This document shows positions 1 to 9,014 of a stretch of DNA of 39,638 bases, piece by piece. Location: NCBI GenBank assembly GCA_002753105.1, contig PDZT01000011.1, positions 1 through 39,638 on the forward strand, given 5' to 3'. A program made the translations under genes and the position numbers. Below the pieces are notes generated by a model. It saw nothing but the letters and a program-made list of their open reading frames with translations. It searched no databases and was not told where the DNA came from. Within the stretch, counting starts at the first letter, position 1. Each line of letters opens with the position of its first letter. The DNA is from Deltaproteobacteria bacterium YD0425bin50. Lineage in GTDB: Bacteria; Desulfobacterota; Desulfobacteria; Desulfobacterales; YD0425bin50.

Positions 1-19
1 TGATTGGTAAAAAATAACA

Positions 20-1498
20 ATGAATATACATGAATTGACAATACAATCTGCTCACGATCTTTTAAGAAAAAAAGAGATCACTTCAAAACAATTAACGATT
101 GCCTATTTAGAGAGGATCAAACAGGTAGATTCTCATATCGGCGCTTATCTGACAATCGATGAAGACGGAGCCATTGCTCAGGCTGAACACGCAGATGAAC
201 AAATTGCATTAGGAAACGCTACTTATTTAACAGGGATACCTCTGTCTATTAAAGACATTATCTGTACTCAAGGTCTCAGAACAACCTGTGGATCACGAAT
301 TTTAGAAAATTTTATTCCGCCTTACAATGCTACAGTTATGGGATTACTTCATCAGCAACATGCTGTTATTCTCGGAAAAGTCAATCTGGATGAATTCGCT
401 ATGGGCTCTTCTACAGAAAATTCAGCGTTTCACGTTACACGAAATCCATGGAATACAGACTATATACCCGGAGGATCAAGTGGTGGATCGGCAGCATCAG
501 TAGCAGCAGATATGTGTTGTGCATCTATCGGTTCAGATACAGGCGGTTCCATTCGTCAACCTGCTGCGCATTGCGGCGTTGTAGGAATGAAACCAACTTA
601 CGGAAGAGTATCCCGTTATGGCTTAGTTGCGTATGCATCTTCGTTAGATCAGATTGGGCCATTGACCAAAACGGTTATGGATACCGCAATTATGTTACAG
701 GCCATTTCCGGATATGATCCTAAGGATGCAACATCAGCCAAAGCAGAGGTTCCCGATTTTGTGTCATTGCTAACTGCAACAGCTCATCAAAGCCTTTCTG
801 ATATAACTATTGGTCTGCCTGTGGAATATTTTCAGGCAGAAGGTTTGGATAAGGATGTTGCCAATTCAATTCAGCAGGTAATTGATGTTGTGAAATCCCT
901 GGGTGCAAAATGTATTGAAATTTCATTGCCTCATACCCAATATGCAATTGCATCGTATTATGTTATAGCACCATCTGAAGCGAGTTCCAATCTTGCAAGA
1001 TATGATGGTGTTCGGTTTGGATATCGGAATCAGGCAGAAAATCATCTGATCAACATGTATAAATCTTCGAGATCAAAAGGCTTTGGCTCTGAAGTCAAGC
1101 GCAGAATTATCATTGGAACCTATGCATTATCTTCAGGATATTACGATGCATATTATAAAAAAGCATCTCAGGTACGCACATTGATTGGCCAAGATTTTAA
1201 AAATGCATTTCAACAGTGTCATGTTATTTTATCTCCAGTCACACCGACACCCGCATTTGCTATTGGTGAAAAAATTGAAGACCCGCTAACCATGTATTTA
1301 ACAGATATTTTTACAATTTCTGCAAATCTTTCTGGTATTCCGGGTATTTCTGTACCCTGTGGAGTGTCATCTAAGGGACTGCCGATAGGCGTACAACTCA
1401 TGGGAAATCATTTTGATGAGAAAAACCTGTTGCAAGTCGCATATCAAATTGAAAAAGCATGCTCCATAACTCATAAAAAAAAGAAGATATTATCTTAA
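20..1498 (+). CDS. gatA: Asp-tRNA(Asn)/Glu-tRNA(Gln) amidotransferase subunit A
   Basis: GatA is the amidase subunit of the GatCAB complex. It frees ammonia from glutamine so that Glu-tRNA(Gln) and/or Asp-tRNA(Asn) can be amidated in the cytoplasm. The 492-residue protein has normal family length and carries the complete amidase-signature catalytic triad: Lys78 (in SIKDI), Ser153 (cis-Ser, in GGSSGGS) and Ser177 (in [10 protein letters not shown]). The ATG at 20 matches the usual N-terminus. gatC would be expected upstream but lies outside the window. A small gene and mutL follow on the same strand with short gaps, so they are probably co-transcribed. Identification is secure; whether the enzyme serves tRNA-Gln, tRNA-Asn or both cannot be read from this gene. 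Confidence 0.97.
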   Translation: MNIHELTIQSAHDLLRKKEITSKQLTIAYLERIKQVDSHIGAYLTIDEDGAIAQAEHADEQIALGNATYLTGIPLSIKDIICTQGLRTTCGSRILENFIPPYNATVMGLLHQQHAVILGKVNLDEFAMGSSTENSAFHVTRNPWNTDYIPGGSSGGSAASVAADMCCASIGSDTGGSIRQPAAHCGVVGMKPTYGRVSRYGLVAYASSLDQIGPLTKTVMDTAIMLQAISGYDPKDATSAKAEVPDFVSLLTATAHQSLSDITIGLPVEYFQAEGLDKDVANSIQQVIDVVKSLGAKCIEISLPHTQYAIASYYVIAPSEASSNLARYDGVRFGYRNQAENHLINMYKSSRSKGFGSEVKRRIIIGTYALSSGYYDAYYKKASQVRTLIGQDFKNAFQQCHVILSPVTPTPAFAIGEKIEDPLTMYLTDIFTISANLSGIPGISVPCGVSSKGLPIGVQLMGNHFDEKNLLQVAYQIEKACSITHKKKKILS

Positions 1499-1521
1499 AA
1501 CAAGATAGAGGAGATTCCATC

Positions 1522-1716
1522 ATGTCGATTATTCCAGAAGGAGAAGATTTACGAAAAGCAGTGCAATGGATTTCAGAAAAAAGAGAAAAGCATTTAAGCG
1601 AAGCGTTAGCTGATATCATTGACTCAGCATGTTTACAATTTGATCTTAGCCCAAATGATGCTGAATTTTTATTAAGGCATATCAAAAAAAACGAATCTGT
1701 TGATAATGATAAGTAG
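1522..1716 (+). CDS. small conserved-looking protein of unknown function
   Basis: This 64-residue protein is not recognised. It is hydrophilic and predicted helical, with no Cys pair, membrane segment or signal peptide. An AGAGGAG ribosome-binding site lies about 10 bases before the ATG, and the gene sits 23 bp after gatA and 33 bp before mutL on the same strand, so it is very likely translated as part of that operon. A helical segment rich in Glu and Lys (around residues 14-32) precedes a second helix with the pattern LSPNDAEFLLRHI. Function is unknown; its position between a tRNA-charging gene and a mismatch-repair gene gives no clear hint. Confidence 0.75.
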   Translation: MSIIPEGEDLRKAVQWISEKREKHLSEALADIIDSACLQFDLSPNDAEFLLRHIKKNESVDNDK

Positions 1717-1749
1717 CTATATTTCGAATTCTTGAGCACGTAGAGAATC

Positions 1750-3534
1750 ATGTCCCACATACGAATATTACCCGAAATCCTTTCAAACAAGATTGCAGCC
1801 GGTGAAGTGGTTGAACGGCCTAGCTCTGTAGTCAAAGAACTCATTGAAAACGCAATTGATGCCAAAAGTACGCGAATCCTGATTGACGTCGAACAAGGTG
1901 GTGCCTCACTCATTCAGGTTTCAGACAATGGTATGGGTATGAATCGCGATGATGCGTTGTTGTCTATTGAACGCTACGCAACAAGCAAAGTATATAATGA
2001 AACTGATTTGTTTTGCATTCGTACTCTGGGTTTTCGGGGAGAAGCATTGCCTAGCATTGCTTCTGTTTCACAGTTCGTTTTGTCAACCAAAGATACTGAT
2101 TCTCAAGTCGGCACTGAATTAATTATTCATGGCGGAAAGCTCAGGGATGTACGTGATATCGGCATTCCTGTTGGTACGATGGTTTCAGTAAAAAATCTGT
2201 TTTATAATACCCCTGTAAGAAAAAAATTCATGAAGACAGCCTTAACTGAAATGGGGCATATTGCTGACATGATTACACGCATTGCTATGGTATGGCACGG
2301 TATTCAGTTTAAATTTAGCCACAATGGCAAGCTTGTTAAAATGTGGAATCAAACTGCTGATCGTCGCGAACGTGTTCTTGATGTACTTGGAAATGATCTT
2401 GATATTGAGCTTCTGGAAATGAATTTTCAGTCCGACCGACTTTCATTGCAAGGCTGGATATCTTCACCTAATGTCAAACGCACAACTGCCCAGAAAATTT
2501 ATGTTTATGTGAATGGCAGATCAGTCAGGGATATGAGAATTCGCTATGCATTGATTGATGGATATAAAGGTAAATTAGTGAAAGGCGAGTATCCATCTGC
2601 TGCTCTTTTGCTTCAGATTCCGTATGATCAAGTTGATGTGAACGTTCATCCATCTAAAAACGAAGTGCGGTTTGTAGATGAAAAATATATTTACCATTGT
2701 GTAAAAACATCTGTTGAAAAAGTGCTTATGTCTAGTGATAAACCGACATGGCCTAAAGGTGAAAATAAACCTGTTCAAGCCGAGATTCAATCTAAACCCT
2801 TTATTTCTCCCCCTGTATATCATCAGCCAATACCCAAAATTGCTGAAAATATTAAATTAAACGATATCCATTCAAAACTTCCAATTCAAAACACACATGA
2901 TCAACAGGATAAATTTCAAGATAAACCTCATGTGGTTCAATCTGAAATGTGGGATAACCATTTTTTTGAAGGATTAGAAATTATTGGTCAATTGCATCAT
3001 AGTTATATGGTTTGCGGCTCAAAAAATGGGATGGTTTTAATTGATCAACATGCCGCACATGAACGGGTTTTATTTGAACAGATTCAAAAGATATTTCACC
3101 ATTCAACAATAGCCGTACAACCCTTAATTTTTCCAGAGACCATTGATCTGACGTATGAAGAAAGCTGTATATTGGAAGTCAATTTAAACTATTTTAAACA
3201 ATTGGGTCTGGAAATTGAACCTTTTGGGGGCAGAACGTTTGTAATCAAAGCAGTGCCTGAAATCATGTTTCATGTTGATCCCAAATCACTAATTCGTTCA
3301 ATGGTGGAACGGATGATGGAAACAGGACGTGAAAGCGATGCGTTGTTAGATAATCTTATTGCGACGATGGCTTGTCATGGTGCAGTTAAGGCAAATCAAC
3401 CTTTACGAAATGATCAGTTAAAAACATTACTCAGTCAGCTTGATCAATGTAAGCAGCCTTCTCGATGTCCTCATGGCAGGCCTTTATGGATTTATTGGGA
3501 TATAACAGCTATTGAAAAGATGTTTAAACGATAA
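1750..3534 (+). CDS. mutL: DNA mismatch repair protein MutL
   Basis: MutL couples mismatch recognition by MutS to strand incision. The N-terminal GHKL ATPase shows motif I at residues 31-38 (LIENAIDA), DNGMGM near 59-64 and GFRGEALPSI near 94-103. The transducer domain follows, then a variable Pro/Gln-rich linker at about 330-400. The C-terminal dimerisation/nuclease domain has DQHAAHE at 432-438 with Glu443, matching the DQHA(X)2E(X)4E metal-binding motif, and CPHGRP at 573-578. This MutL should therefore nick DNA itself, as in bacteria without MutH. Length (594 residues) is normal. The ATG at 1750 has only weak ribosome-binding bases. A 107 bp repeat starts almost directly after the stop codon. 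Confidence 0.97.
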   Translation: MSHIRILPEILSNKIAAGEVVERPSSVVKELIENAIDAKSTRILIDVEQGGASLIQVSDNGMGMNRDDALLSIERYATSKVYNETDLFCIRTLGFRGEALPSIASVSQFVLSTKDTDSQVGTELIIHGGKLRDVRDIGIPVGTMVSVKNLFYNTPVRKKFMKTALTEMGHIADMITRIAMVWHGIQFKFSHNGKLVKMWNQTADRRERVLDVLGNDLDIELLEMNFQSDRLSLQGWISSPNVKRTTAQKIYVYVNGRSVRDMRIRYALIDGYKGKLVKGEYPSAALLLQIPYDQVDVNVHPSKNEVRFVDEKYIYHCVKTSVEKVLMSSDKPTWPKGENKPVQAEIQSKPFISPPVYHQPIPKIAENIKLNDIHSKLPIQNTHDQQDKFQDKPHVVQSEMWDNHFFEGLEIIGQLHHSYMVCGSKNGMVLIDQHAAHERVLFEQIQKIFHHSTIAVQPLIFPETIDLTYEESCILEVNLNYFKQLGLEIEPFGGRTFVIKAVPEIMFHVDPKSLIRSMVERMMETGRESDALLDNLIATMACHGAVKANQPLRNDQLKTLLSQLDQCKQPSRCPHGRPLWIYWDITAIEKMFKR

Positions 3535-3535
3535 A

Positions 3536-3642
3536 TATAGACTTTCACATAAATAATTTCACGGCGTTATCGGTCGGAGATATACTAAAATGTATTATCT
3601 CCTCCCTCTATCCTTGTGAAATTAATTATCTGAAAGTCTATA
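3536..3642 (-). repeat. ~106 bp TA-flanked inverted-repeat element, copy 1
   Basis: The ends are complementary (TATAGACTTTCA at one end, TGAAAGTCTATA at the other, one mismatch) and the element is flanked by TA. Its reverse complement matches the copy at 8663-8768 almost base for base, including the internal core CGACCGATAACGCCG. It can fold over most of its length. It starts just after the mutL stop codon, so its hairpin may also act as a 3' end for that operon (inference). Confidence 0.85.
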
Positions 3643-3715
3643 GAAAATGGATGTAGAAAGCCGACTTCAATTAATAATTTATAATTTTAGACAATATGTT
3701 TCTGAATTGAAGAAA

Positions 3716-3765
3716 GGAACTATCTTTTAACAAGACTTTAATGTAAAAGATAGTTTTCCTTTTTT
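3716..3765. terminator. bidirectional intrinsic terminator
   Basis: An inverted repeat pairs GGAACTATCTTTTA (3716-3729) with TAAAAGATAGTTTTCC (3744-3759), followed on the plus strand by a run of T. On the minus strand the hairpin lies about 45 bases downstream of tRNA-Cys and ends in a T-rich stretch. It could therefore terminate the tRNA transcript and block read-through from mutL. Confidence 0.7.
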
Positions 3766-3810
3766 GGGGGATTAAAAGATAAGGGGATATCAATAATCCA
3801 TTTTGTACTG

Positions 3811-3885
3811 TGGAGGCGGCATCCAGATTTGAACTGGAGAATAACGGCTTTGCAGGCCGCTGCCTTACCACTTGGCGATGCCGCC
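3811..3885 (-). tRNA. tRNA-Cys (GCA)
   Basis: Read on the minus strand, the 75 nt fold into a cloverleaf. The acceptor stem starts GGCGGCA and pairs with TGCCGCC, the anticodon loop contains CTGCAAA with anticodon GCA, the T-arm contains GTTCAAATC, and the 3' CCA is encoded. It follows tRNA-Gly by 11 bp and shares its promoter. Confidence 0.95.
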
Positions 3886-3896
3886 AAAATATAAAT

Positions 3897-3971
<75 letters not shown>

Positions 3972-3999
3972 AAAATGACATTGCGTTGAATTGAGTTCG

Positions 4000-4028
4000 T
4001 TACTAACCAATTCTCTTTACCTTGTCAA
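4000..4028 (-). promoter_or_regulatory. sigma70-type promoter for the tRNA-Gly/Cys transcript
   Basis: On the minus strand a perfect -35 box TTGACA (4023-4028) is separated by exactly 17 bp from TAGTAA (4000-4005), a fair -10 box. It lies 29 bp before the 5' end of tRNA-Gly. There is no other gene on this strand for it to serve. Confidence 0.7.
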
Positions 4029-4136
4029 GGAAAAATTTTTTTATAAAATTACCTATTGCGATTTATTTTTCATTTATCTATGTTACGTTTTTTTACTAGG
4101 TATAGTGTGATAAATCTAAAACGCATAAGGAGAACA

Positions 4137-4469
4137 ATGAATACAACAGAACTTAAGGAATATCAACTTAACAAAAATAATCTGTACCGGGAAGAAATGT
4201 TTACAGACTTAAGCATTGGTGGAATTATCCGATATACACCTGTAACACCTGATGGGTCAATTGATAAAACCCGTAAACCCGTGTTTTATGGTAAAGTGAG
4301 CATCATTACACAAATGGGACCAATACCAATACAAACTGTTATTCAAGCCAAAGATCTGCAACAAGCCATTAAACTTTTTCCTGAAACTATGAAAGCTGCT
4401 ATTGAAAAATTTATGGAAGAAGTGCGAAAGATTGAGCAACAGAAACAATCCCGTATCATCGTTCCTTAA
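4137..4469 (+). CDS. conserved-looking cytoplasmic protein of unknown function
   Basis: The likely start is the ATG at 4137, which has an AAGGAG ribosome-binding site (TAAGGAGAACA) just ahead. An upstream in-frame ATG at 4056 has none and would add an improbable 27-residue leader. The resulting 110-residue protein has no signal peptide or membrane span. Its middle is a beta-rich core with motifs such as MFTDLSIGGIIRYTPV and MGPIPIQTVIQAKDL, followed by an amphipathic helix (KLFPETMKAAIEKFMEEV). I recall similar short proteins in Desulfobacterota labelled only as cytoplasmic proteins, but I cannot give a function. The downstream carboxypeptidase gene starts 4 bp after its stop, so the two are probably co-transcribed. 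Confidence 0.75.
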   Translation: MNTTELKEYQLNKNNLYREEMFTDLSIGGIIRYTPVTPDGSIDKTRKPVFYGKVSIITQMGPIPIQTVIQAKDLQQAIKLFPETMKAAIEKFMEEVRKIEQQKQSRIIVP

Positions 4470-4473
4470 CCAA

Positions 4474-5694
4474 ATGAAAACATCCTTTAATTGTTCATAC
4501 CTACTGCGACTTGTTTTGTTGTCACTTATGGTTTTCTTTTTGTTTATAGATAAACATGATGGATTTGCTTGGATTCAAGAGGTTCAACGAATTGCTGCGT
4601 CAGGAAGTATTCTTGTCCAAAACCAGCAAGGCAAGATACTTTTAGATATCAATTCTGATGATATGTATGTTCCTGCATCAACGCTAAAGATAATTACTAG
4701 CCTTTGCGCAATCGAAATCATGGGAAAAACCTATCGATATCAAACAGAATTGTATGAAGATAACGAGTCTAATCTATTGATTAAAGGTTTGGGTGATCCC
4801 ATACTGACTTCCGAAGAGTTGGATATATTGGCAATTCGGGTAAATGCATCTGGTAAGAAATCTTTTAAGGGGATAGGCATAGATGTGTCATTTTTTGAAA
4901 GCCCATTGAAGATTCCGGGTGTTTCTATGACAGACAATCCCTATGATGCTTTAAATTCTGCATTATGTGTGAATTTTAATACCATAAGCGTATTGATTCA
5001 GGGCAAAAATGTGATATCTGGAGAATCGCAAACCCCGTTAACACCCATTGCATATGATTTGGCAAAAAAATCAGGTAAACAAGGCAGTGTTCGTATTAAC
5101 CTTTCACACCAACACAGTGATGTGGTTCAATATTCAGGAGAAATGATTGCCGCTTTTCTTCGTAAACAGGGTATTATAGTCGGGAATGCAATTCATGAAA
5201 CGGTTATTCCAAAATCACTTATCCCGTTTTATGTGCATCAGAGTTCAAAAACACTCGAAGAGATCATTCAGGGAATGCTTCACTATTCTACTAATTTTAT
5301 TGCTAACCAACTGTTTTTAACTTTAGGTGCCATACAAAAAGGACCTCCAGCTAGCCTAAAAAAATCACAGGAAACGGTTTCTGATTTTTTAAAAAAACAG
5401 GTTGGATTAAACGGATTTACTATTGTTGAAGGGTCAGGGATATCCTATGAAAATCAGTTATCAGCCCGACAACTCATGAAAGTGCTTTTGGACATCAATG
5501 CCAGATACCCTAATCTGCTATATACCAAAGACAATATGCAATTTAAGACTGGAACACTCAAGCATGTGAAATCGATTGTTGGTACATTTCCATCAATTCA
5601 ACATGAACGGATTTATTTTGTTGTTCTTTTAAAAACTCAGAATGTGAGCAAACGAGATAACATTATGATGATCTTGAAAAAAAATCTGTCATGA
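4474..5694 (+). CDS. dacB: D-alanyl-D-alanine carboxypeptidase/endopeptidase (PBP4/DacB type, peptidase S13)
   Basis: This enzyme trims or cleaves peptidoglycan stem peptides in the periplasm. All three penicillin-binding motifs are present: SxxK as Ser69-Thr-Leu-Lys72, SxN as Ser272-Thr-Asn274, and KTG at Lys358-Thr-Gly360. The start chosen is the ATG at 4474, which puts a hydrophobic signal segment (residues 9-24) at the N-terminus. The longer frame from 4402 would bury it and overlap the previous gene. At 406 residues it is shorter than E. coli PBP4 (about 477), mainly in the region between SxxK and SxN where PBP4 has an inserted domain. Its stop codon directly abuts the stop codon of the convergent regulator gene, so there is no spacer. 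Confidence 0.9.
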   Translation: MKTSFNCSYLLRLVLLSLMVFFLFIDKHDGFAWIQEVQRIAASGSILVQNQQGKILLDINSDDMYVPASTLKIITSLCAIEIMGKTYRYQTELYEDNESNLLIKGLGDPILTSEELDILAIRVNASGKKSFKGIGIDVSFFESPLKIPGVSMTDNPYDALNSALCVNFNTISVLIQGKNVISGESQTPLTPIAYDLAKKSGKQGSVRINLSHQHSDVVQYSGEMIAAFLRKQGIIVGNAIHETVIPKSLIPFYVHQSSKTLEEIIQGMLHYSTNFIANQLFLTLGAIQKGPPASLKKSQETVSDFLKKQVGLNGFTIVEGSGISYENQLSARQLMKVLLDINARYPNLLYTKDNMQFKTGTLKHVKSIVGTFPSIQHERIYFVVLLKTQNVSKRDNIMMILKKNLS

Positions 5695-7131
5695 TTAACT
5701 GACCGATGCTTCGATTTGAATATTGTATTTATCGATTTTAGACAGAAGCGTTGGCCTTGAGATACATAGAAGCTTTGCTGTTTGAGTTCTATTACCGTTG
5801 CAGATCATCAAAGATTCCCGTAACACCATTTTTGTAAAATGTTCTATTAACAAATCAAACAGATTCTCATCTTTGGATGTTCTTAACTGATTCCGAATCC
5901 ACTGAGTGATGATTTTTTCTGTATTCTCCTCATTGATTACATTGGGTTGTGACGAAGAATTCCGCTGATAATCTAATGCCTGTATAACATCATCTTGGTC
6001 TAATTGCCCGCCTCTGTTAAAAATAAGGGCTTTTTTTAAAAAATTGGCTAATTCTCTAACATTTCCGGGCCAGTCATATTGAGCTAGGGTTTTTAATCCA
6101 TTTGAAGTGATTCCATGATTTTGAATGTTCATTTCACGGGAATATTTTGATAAAAAATAATGGGTTAACAACGTTACATCTTCTTTTCGGTCTCTTAATG
6201 GCGGGAGTCGTAATGACACCACATTCAATCGATAATACAAATCTTCGCGAAAACTGCCTAGTGATACAGCCTCTTCTAAATTACGATTTGTGGCTGCAAT
6301 AATACGTACATCTACAGGTATAGGCAGACGACCGCCTAACCGTTCAATACTCCGTTCTTGCAACAAACGCAGAATTTTTGACTGGATATTAAAAGGCATA
6401 TCTCCGATTTCATCTAAAAAAATTGTTCCATGATGCGCTTGTTCTATTTTACCGATTCTGCGGTTTATTGCACCTGTAAATGCCCCTTTTTCATAACCAA
6501 ACAGCTCACTTTCAAGCAATGTATCTGGAATCGCTACACAGTTAATGACTAAAAAAGGTTTTTCAGAACGTTTGCTATGTTGGTATAAAGCTCTTGCTAC
6601 AAGTTCTTTACCCGTTCCCGATTCACCTTGAATGAGTACAGTGGCATCTGTTGGAGCTACGCGTCCAATGGATTTATAGACTTCCTGCATTAAAATACTG
6701 CGTCCAATCAGGGCATCGGGTGCGTCGGTTTCAGGCGATACATCCATTTCAACTTTTGACCGTCCAAAACGTGCAGCCTGTATGGCTTGATCAATTATCT
6801 TCAGCACTTCTGGAATATCAAACGGTTTTAGCAAATAATCAAATGCGCCTTTTTTAGTGGCCTCAATAGCAGTTTCTGTTGTTCCGAATGCCGTCATAAT
6901 AATAACAGGCAATTTCGAATCAATACGATGAATGATGTCAAATGCCTCAATGCCGTTTATCCCGGGAAGGCGAACATCTATAAACATCAGATCAACTCTA
7001 TTCTGTTTCACAAAATCAATTCCACTTTCAGCATTGGGTAAGCTATATACCGTATGTTTTTCAATTTTTAATATCTTTTCAAAACTCTGTCTCAGTTGCG
7101 GATCATCATCAACAATTAAAATAACAGCCAC
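5695..7131 (-). CDS. sigma54-dependent response regulator, NtrC/AtoC family
   Basis: This is a transcription activator with three domains in order. A receiver has phospho-acceptor Asp52 and conserved Lys102. An AAA+ ATPase has Walker A GESGTGKE at 169-176 and the sigma54-contacting GAFTGA loop at 216-221. A C-terminal Fis-type helix-turn-helix lies at about 443-475 (NRTQTAKLL...RPTLLSKI). The start is GTG, preceded by AAGGAG that overlaps the stop codon of the upstream kinase gene. The 12 bp gap marks a kinase-regulator operon. A sigma54 -24/-12 sequence in front of the divergent gene at 9015 is the obvious candidate target (inference). All key residues for ATP hydrolysis and sigma54 contact appear intact. 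Confidence 0.95.
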   Translation of the reverse strand: MAVILIVDDDPQLRQSFEKILKIEKHTVYSLPNAESGIDFVKQNRVDLMFIDVRLPGINGIEAFDIIHRIDSKLPVIIMTAFGTTETAIEATKKGAFDYLLKPFDIPEVLKIIDQAIQAARFGRSKVEMDVSPETDAPDALIGRSILMQEVYKSIGRVAPTDATVLIQGESGTGKELVARALYQHSKRSEKPFLVINCVAIPDTLLESELFGYEKGAFTGAINRRIGKIEQAHHGTIFLDEIGDMPFNIQSKILRLLQERSIERLGGRLPIPVDVRIIAATNRNLEEAVSLGSFREDLYYRLNVVSLRLPPLRDRKEDVTLLTHYFLSKYSREMNIQNHGITSNGLKTLAQYDWPGNVRELANFLKKALIFNRGGQLDQDDVIQALDYQRNSSSQPNVINEENTEKIITQWIRNQLRTSKDENLFDLLIEHFTKMVLRESLMICNGNRTQTAKLLCISRPTLLSKIDKYNIQIEASVS

Positions 7132-7143
7132 GTATTTTTCTCC

Positions 7144-8625
7144 TTAATCCTGATAAGGTAATTCAATCTGAAATGTTGCCCCTCGAAATGCATTAGACAT
7201 GACTTGAATTTTCCCGCCATGTTCTTCAATAATCCGTTTGGCAATACTTAAACCAAGACCGGTTCCTTCTTCTTTGCTGCTAAAAAAGGGATCAAATACT
7301 TTGGACATAATCGATTCAGGTATGCCCGGCCCAGTATCAATTACACGAATAATTGCAATTTTTTCTTTAGAATGCGGATCAATGAACTCTTCTTCATGGA
7401 TGTATATCGTGCCATGATCTCCCATAGCTTCACATGCATTGAGAATCAGGTTAACCAATACTTCCTTTAATTGTTCTGCATCAGCCATAATATTATCAAG
7501 GTTCTGTTTTCGTTCAACTCTAATATCTATTCCATAAGAATCAATGCGAAACTTCAAGAGTTGAAGTGTCATATCTACGACTTCCGAAGGGCTTATCCAT
7601 TGAAATTTTAATTTTGGCGGCCTGGAGAATTCAAGAAAATTTTGAACAATGGTATCAATATGGCGAATTTCTTCTGAAATAACTCCAAAATCTTCTTTTT
7701 GCATTGCATCCAGTTCCAAACTGCGCTGTAGAGAAAACAAACGCATCTTCACAGAGGTCAGAGGATTTCGAACACTATGAGCTAAACCAGCAGCCATTTT
7801 ACCTACAAGCGCAAGTTTTTCAGCTTGCATTAAATGTTCTCTGCTTTTTTCAAGTTTTGATTGTGTTTGAGTCATATCATCCATCAAATGATATACATAG
7901 TGGATTAATGCATTGACTTCATTACCAGAGGTGATTTCTTTTGTTGATGGGGAATAGGTTGCTATTGCAAGCCGTTTAATCGGTTCAAGAATTTGCCGGA
8001 TAAGAACATACGCGAGCAGCAGGCCAAGTATCAAACCTATTGGAATACCTGACCAAGCAAATAGCGTGAACAAATGAGCTGTGGTCTTATATTCATTTCG
8101 AATTTGAGATATCCGGGTTTCATGAATCGATTTATATTGCTGACATAAATCATAGATTTGAAAAAATCGATTCCGCACTTCCCAATGATGGGTTTTCCCT
8201 TCTTCATCATTGCCTTTCATATATAACCGTATGATTTGATCACGATTTGTTACATACTTGATATAGTTCGATTCAATATAATTGAGAAGCATTGAGGATG
8301 TGTCTTCTGTGCTTGTTCTCCGTGTAACGCCCATCAGATTCAAAAAATGTTGATGATGGTTATCTAATTCCTTGAGCCATTTTTCGTCTTTGGTCAGGTA
8401 ATAATAGGTTACAAATCCTTTTTGCATCACAAGTGCATTTTCCAGATTTTGTGCAGCCAATAATGAAGACACTGCACTGTCAATCATTGATGTGTATAAA
8501 TGCTGTGTACGATACGTGTACCAAAGTGTTACCGTTGATCCTAGAATATTGATAAAAACCAACAGTATTACTAGAAAAAGCAAATTCATTCGTAAGCTAG
8601 TACGTTTAAAAAAATTTAGTTTCAT
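7144..8625 (-). CDS. membrane sensor histidine kinase (partner of the NtrC-type regulator)
   Basis: The kinase has a first membrane segment at about 13-36, a predicted periplasmic helical sensor of roughly 150 residues, and a second membrane segment at about 185-210. A short linker/HAMP-like region follows, then a HisKA domain with phospho-accepting His283 (in LAHSVRNPLTS). The HATPase has its N-box around residues 391-400 (NLILNACEA), G1 DTGPGIP near 430 and G2 GTGLGLS near 454. The helical sensor with no Cys or PAS signature resembles four-helix-bundle or CHASE3-like input domains; the ligand is unknown. The ATG start lies 38 bp from the repeat element at 8663-8768, whose end contributes to a TATATAAT sequence that could be a -10 box. 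Confidence 0.93.
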   Translation of the reverse strand: MKLNFFKRTSLRMNLLFLVILLVFINILGSTVTLWYTYRTQHLYTSMIDSAVSSLLAAQNLENALVMQKGFVTYYYLTKDEKWLKELDNHHQHFLNLMGVTRRTSTEDTSSMLLNYIESNYIKYVTNRDQIIRLYMKGNDEEGKTHHWEVRNRFFQIYDLCQQYKSIHETRISQIRNEYKTTAHLFTLFAWSGIPIGLILGLLLAYVLIRQILEPIKRLAIATYSPSTKEITSGNEVNALIHYVYHLMDDMTQTQSKLEKSREHLMQAEKLALVGKMAAGLAHSVRNPLTSVKMRLFSLQRSLELDAMQKEDFGVISEEIRHIDTIVQNFLEFSRPPKLKFQWISPSEVVDMTLQLLKFRIDSYGIDIRVERKQNLDNIMADAEQLKEVLVNLILNACEAMGDHGTIYIHEEEFIDPHSKEKIAIIRVIDTGPGIPESIMSKVFDPFFSSKEEGTGLGLSIAKRIIEEHGGKIQVMSNAFRGATFQIELPYQD

Positions 8626-8662
8626 AAAATCAGCTACTCATTTTTTTTATCTCAGTTGATTA

Positions 8663-8768
8663 TATAGACTTTCAGATAATTCATTTCACAAGGCTAGAGG
8701 AGGAGATAATACATTTTAGTATATCTCCGACCGATAACGCCGTGAAATTATTTATCTGAAAGTCTATA
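8663..8768 (+). repeat. ~106 bp TA-flanked inverted-repeat element, copy 2
   Basis: This is a nearly identical, oppositely oriented partner of the element at 3536-3642. The ends TATAGACTTTCAGATAA and TTATCTGAAAGTCTATA are exact complements. The inside carries GGAGATAATACA...GTATATCTCC (a second hairpin) and the core CGACCGATAACGCCG. TA dinucleotides flank both sides. It sits in the divergent region between the kinase and the receiver-methyltransferase operon. Confidence 0.88.
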
Positions 8769-8869
8769 TATAGTGTGAGGCTATACCAAGTAAATATATT
8801 CGGTTCAATAGTCATTATGAATATTAGCCATACTTTGTCAAAATTCATTTTAAAAAAACTAAAATAAAA

Positions 8870-8888
8870 TTTTTACATATTGTAAAAA
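8870..8888. promoter_or_regulatory. candidate activator-binding palindrome
   Basis: TTTTTACA-TAT-TGTAAAAA is a perfect 8+3+8 inverted repeat located about 60 bp upstream of the sigma54 -24 box at 8949. That is a usual place for an enhancer site of an NtrC-type activator. Binding by the neighbouring regulator is inference; an AT-rich palindrome can also arise by chance. Confidence 0.4.
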
Positions 8889-8948
8889 AAATCGACATAT
8901 CTTGAATTAAACAACACGCTTCCTTTGTACCTCAGTGCCTTTTGTGTA

Positions 8949-8964
8949 TGGCATAAACATTGCC
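8949..8964 (+). promoter_or_regulatory. sigma54 (-24/-12) promoter
   Basis: TGGCATAAACATTGCC has GG and GC elements at the exact consensus distance (TGGCAC-N5-TTGC, one mismatch in the first box). It ends about 50 bp before the start codon at 9015 and is oriented toward the receiver-methyltransferase pair. A sigma54 activator gene with its kinase lies directly upstream. Confidence 0.65.
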
Positions 8965-9014
8965 TAAATTTTTCAAAAATGAGGTGATCTAAAAATTTAA
9001 GGATAGTTTTAAAT

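Noticed and set aside
1-19. End of gatC
   Set aside because: Stop-like triplets occur here, but fewer than 20 bases are available, so no coding call can be supported.
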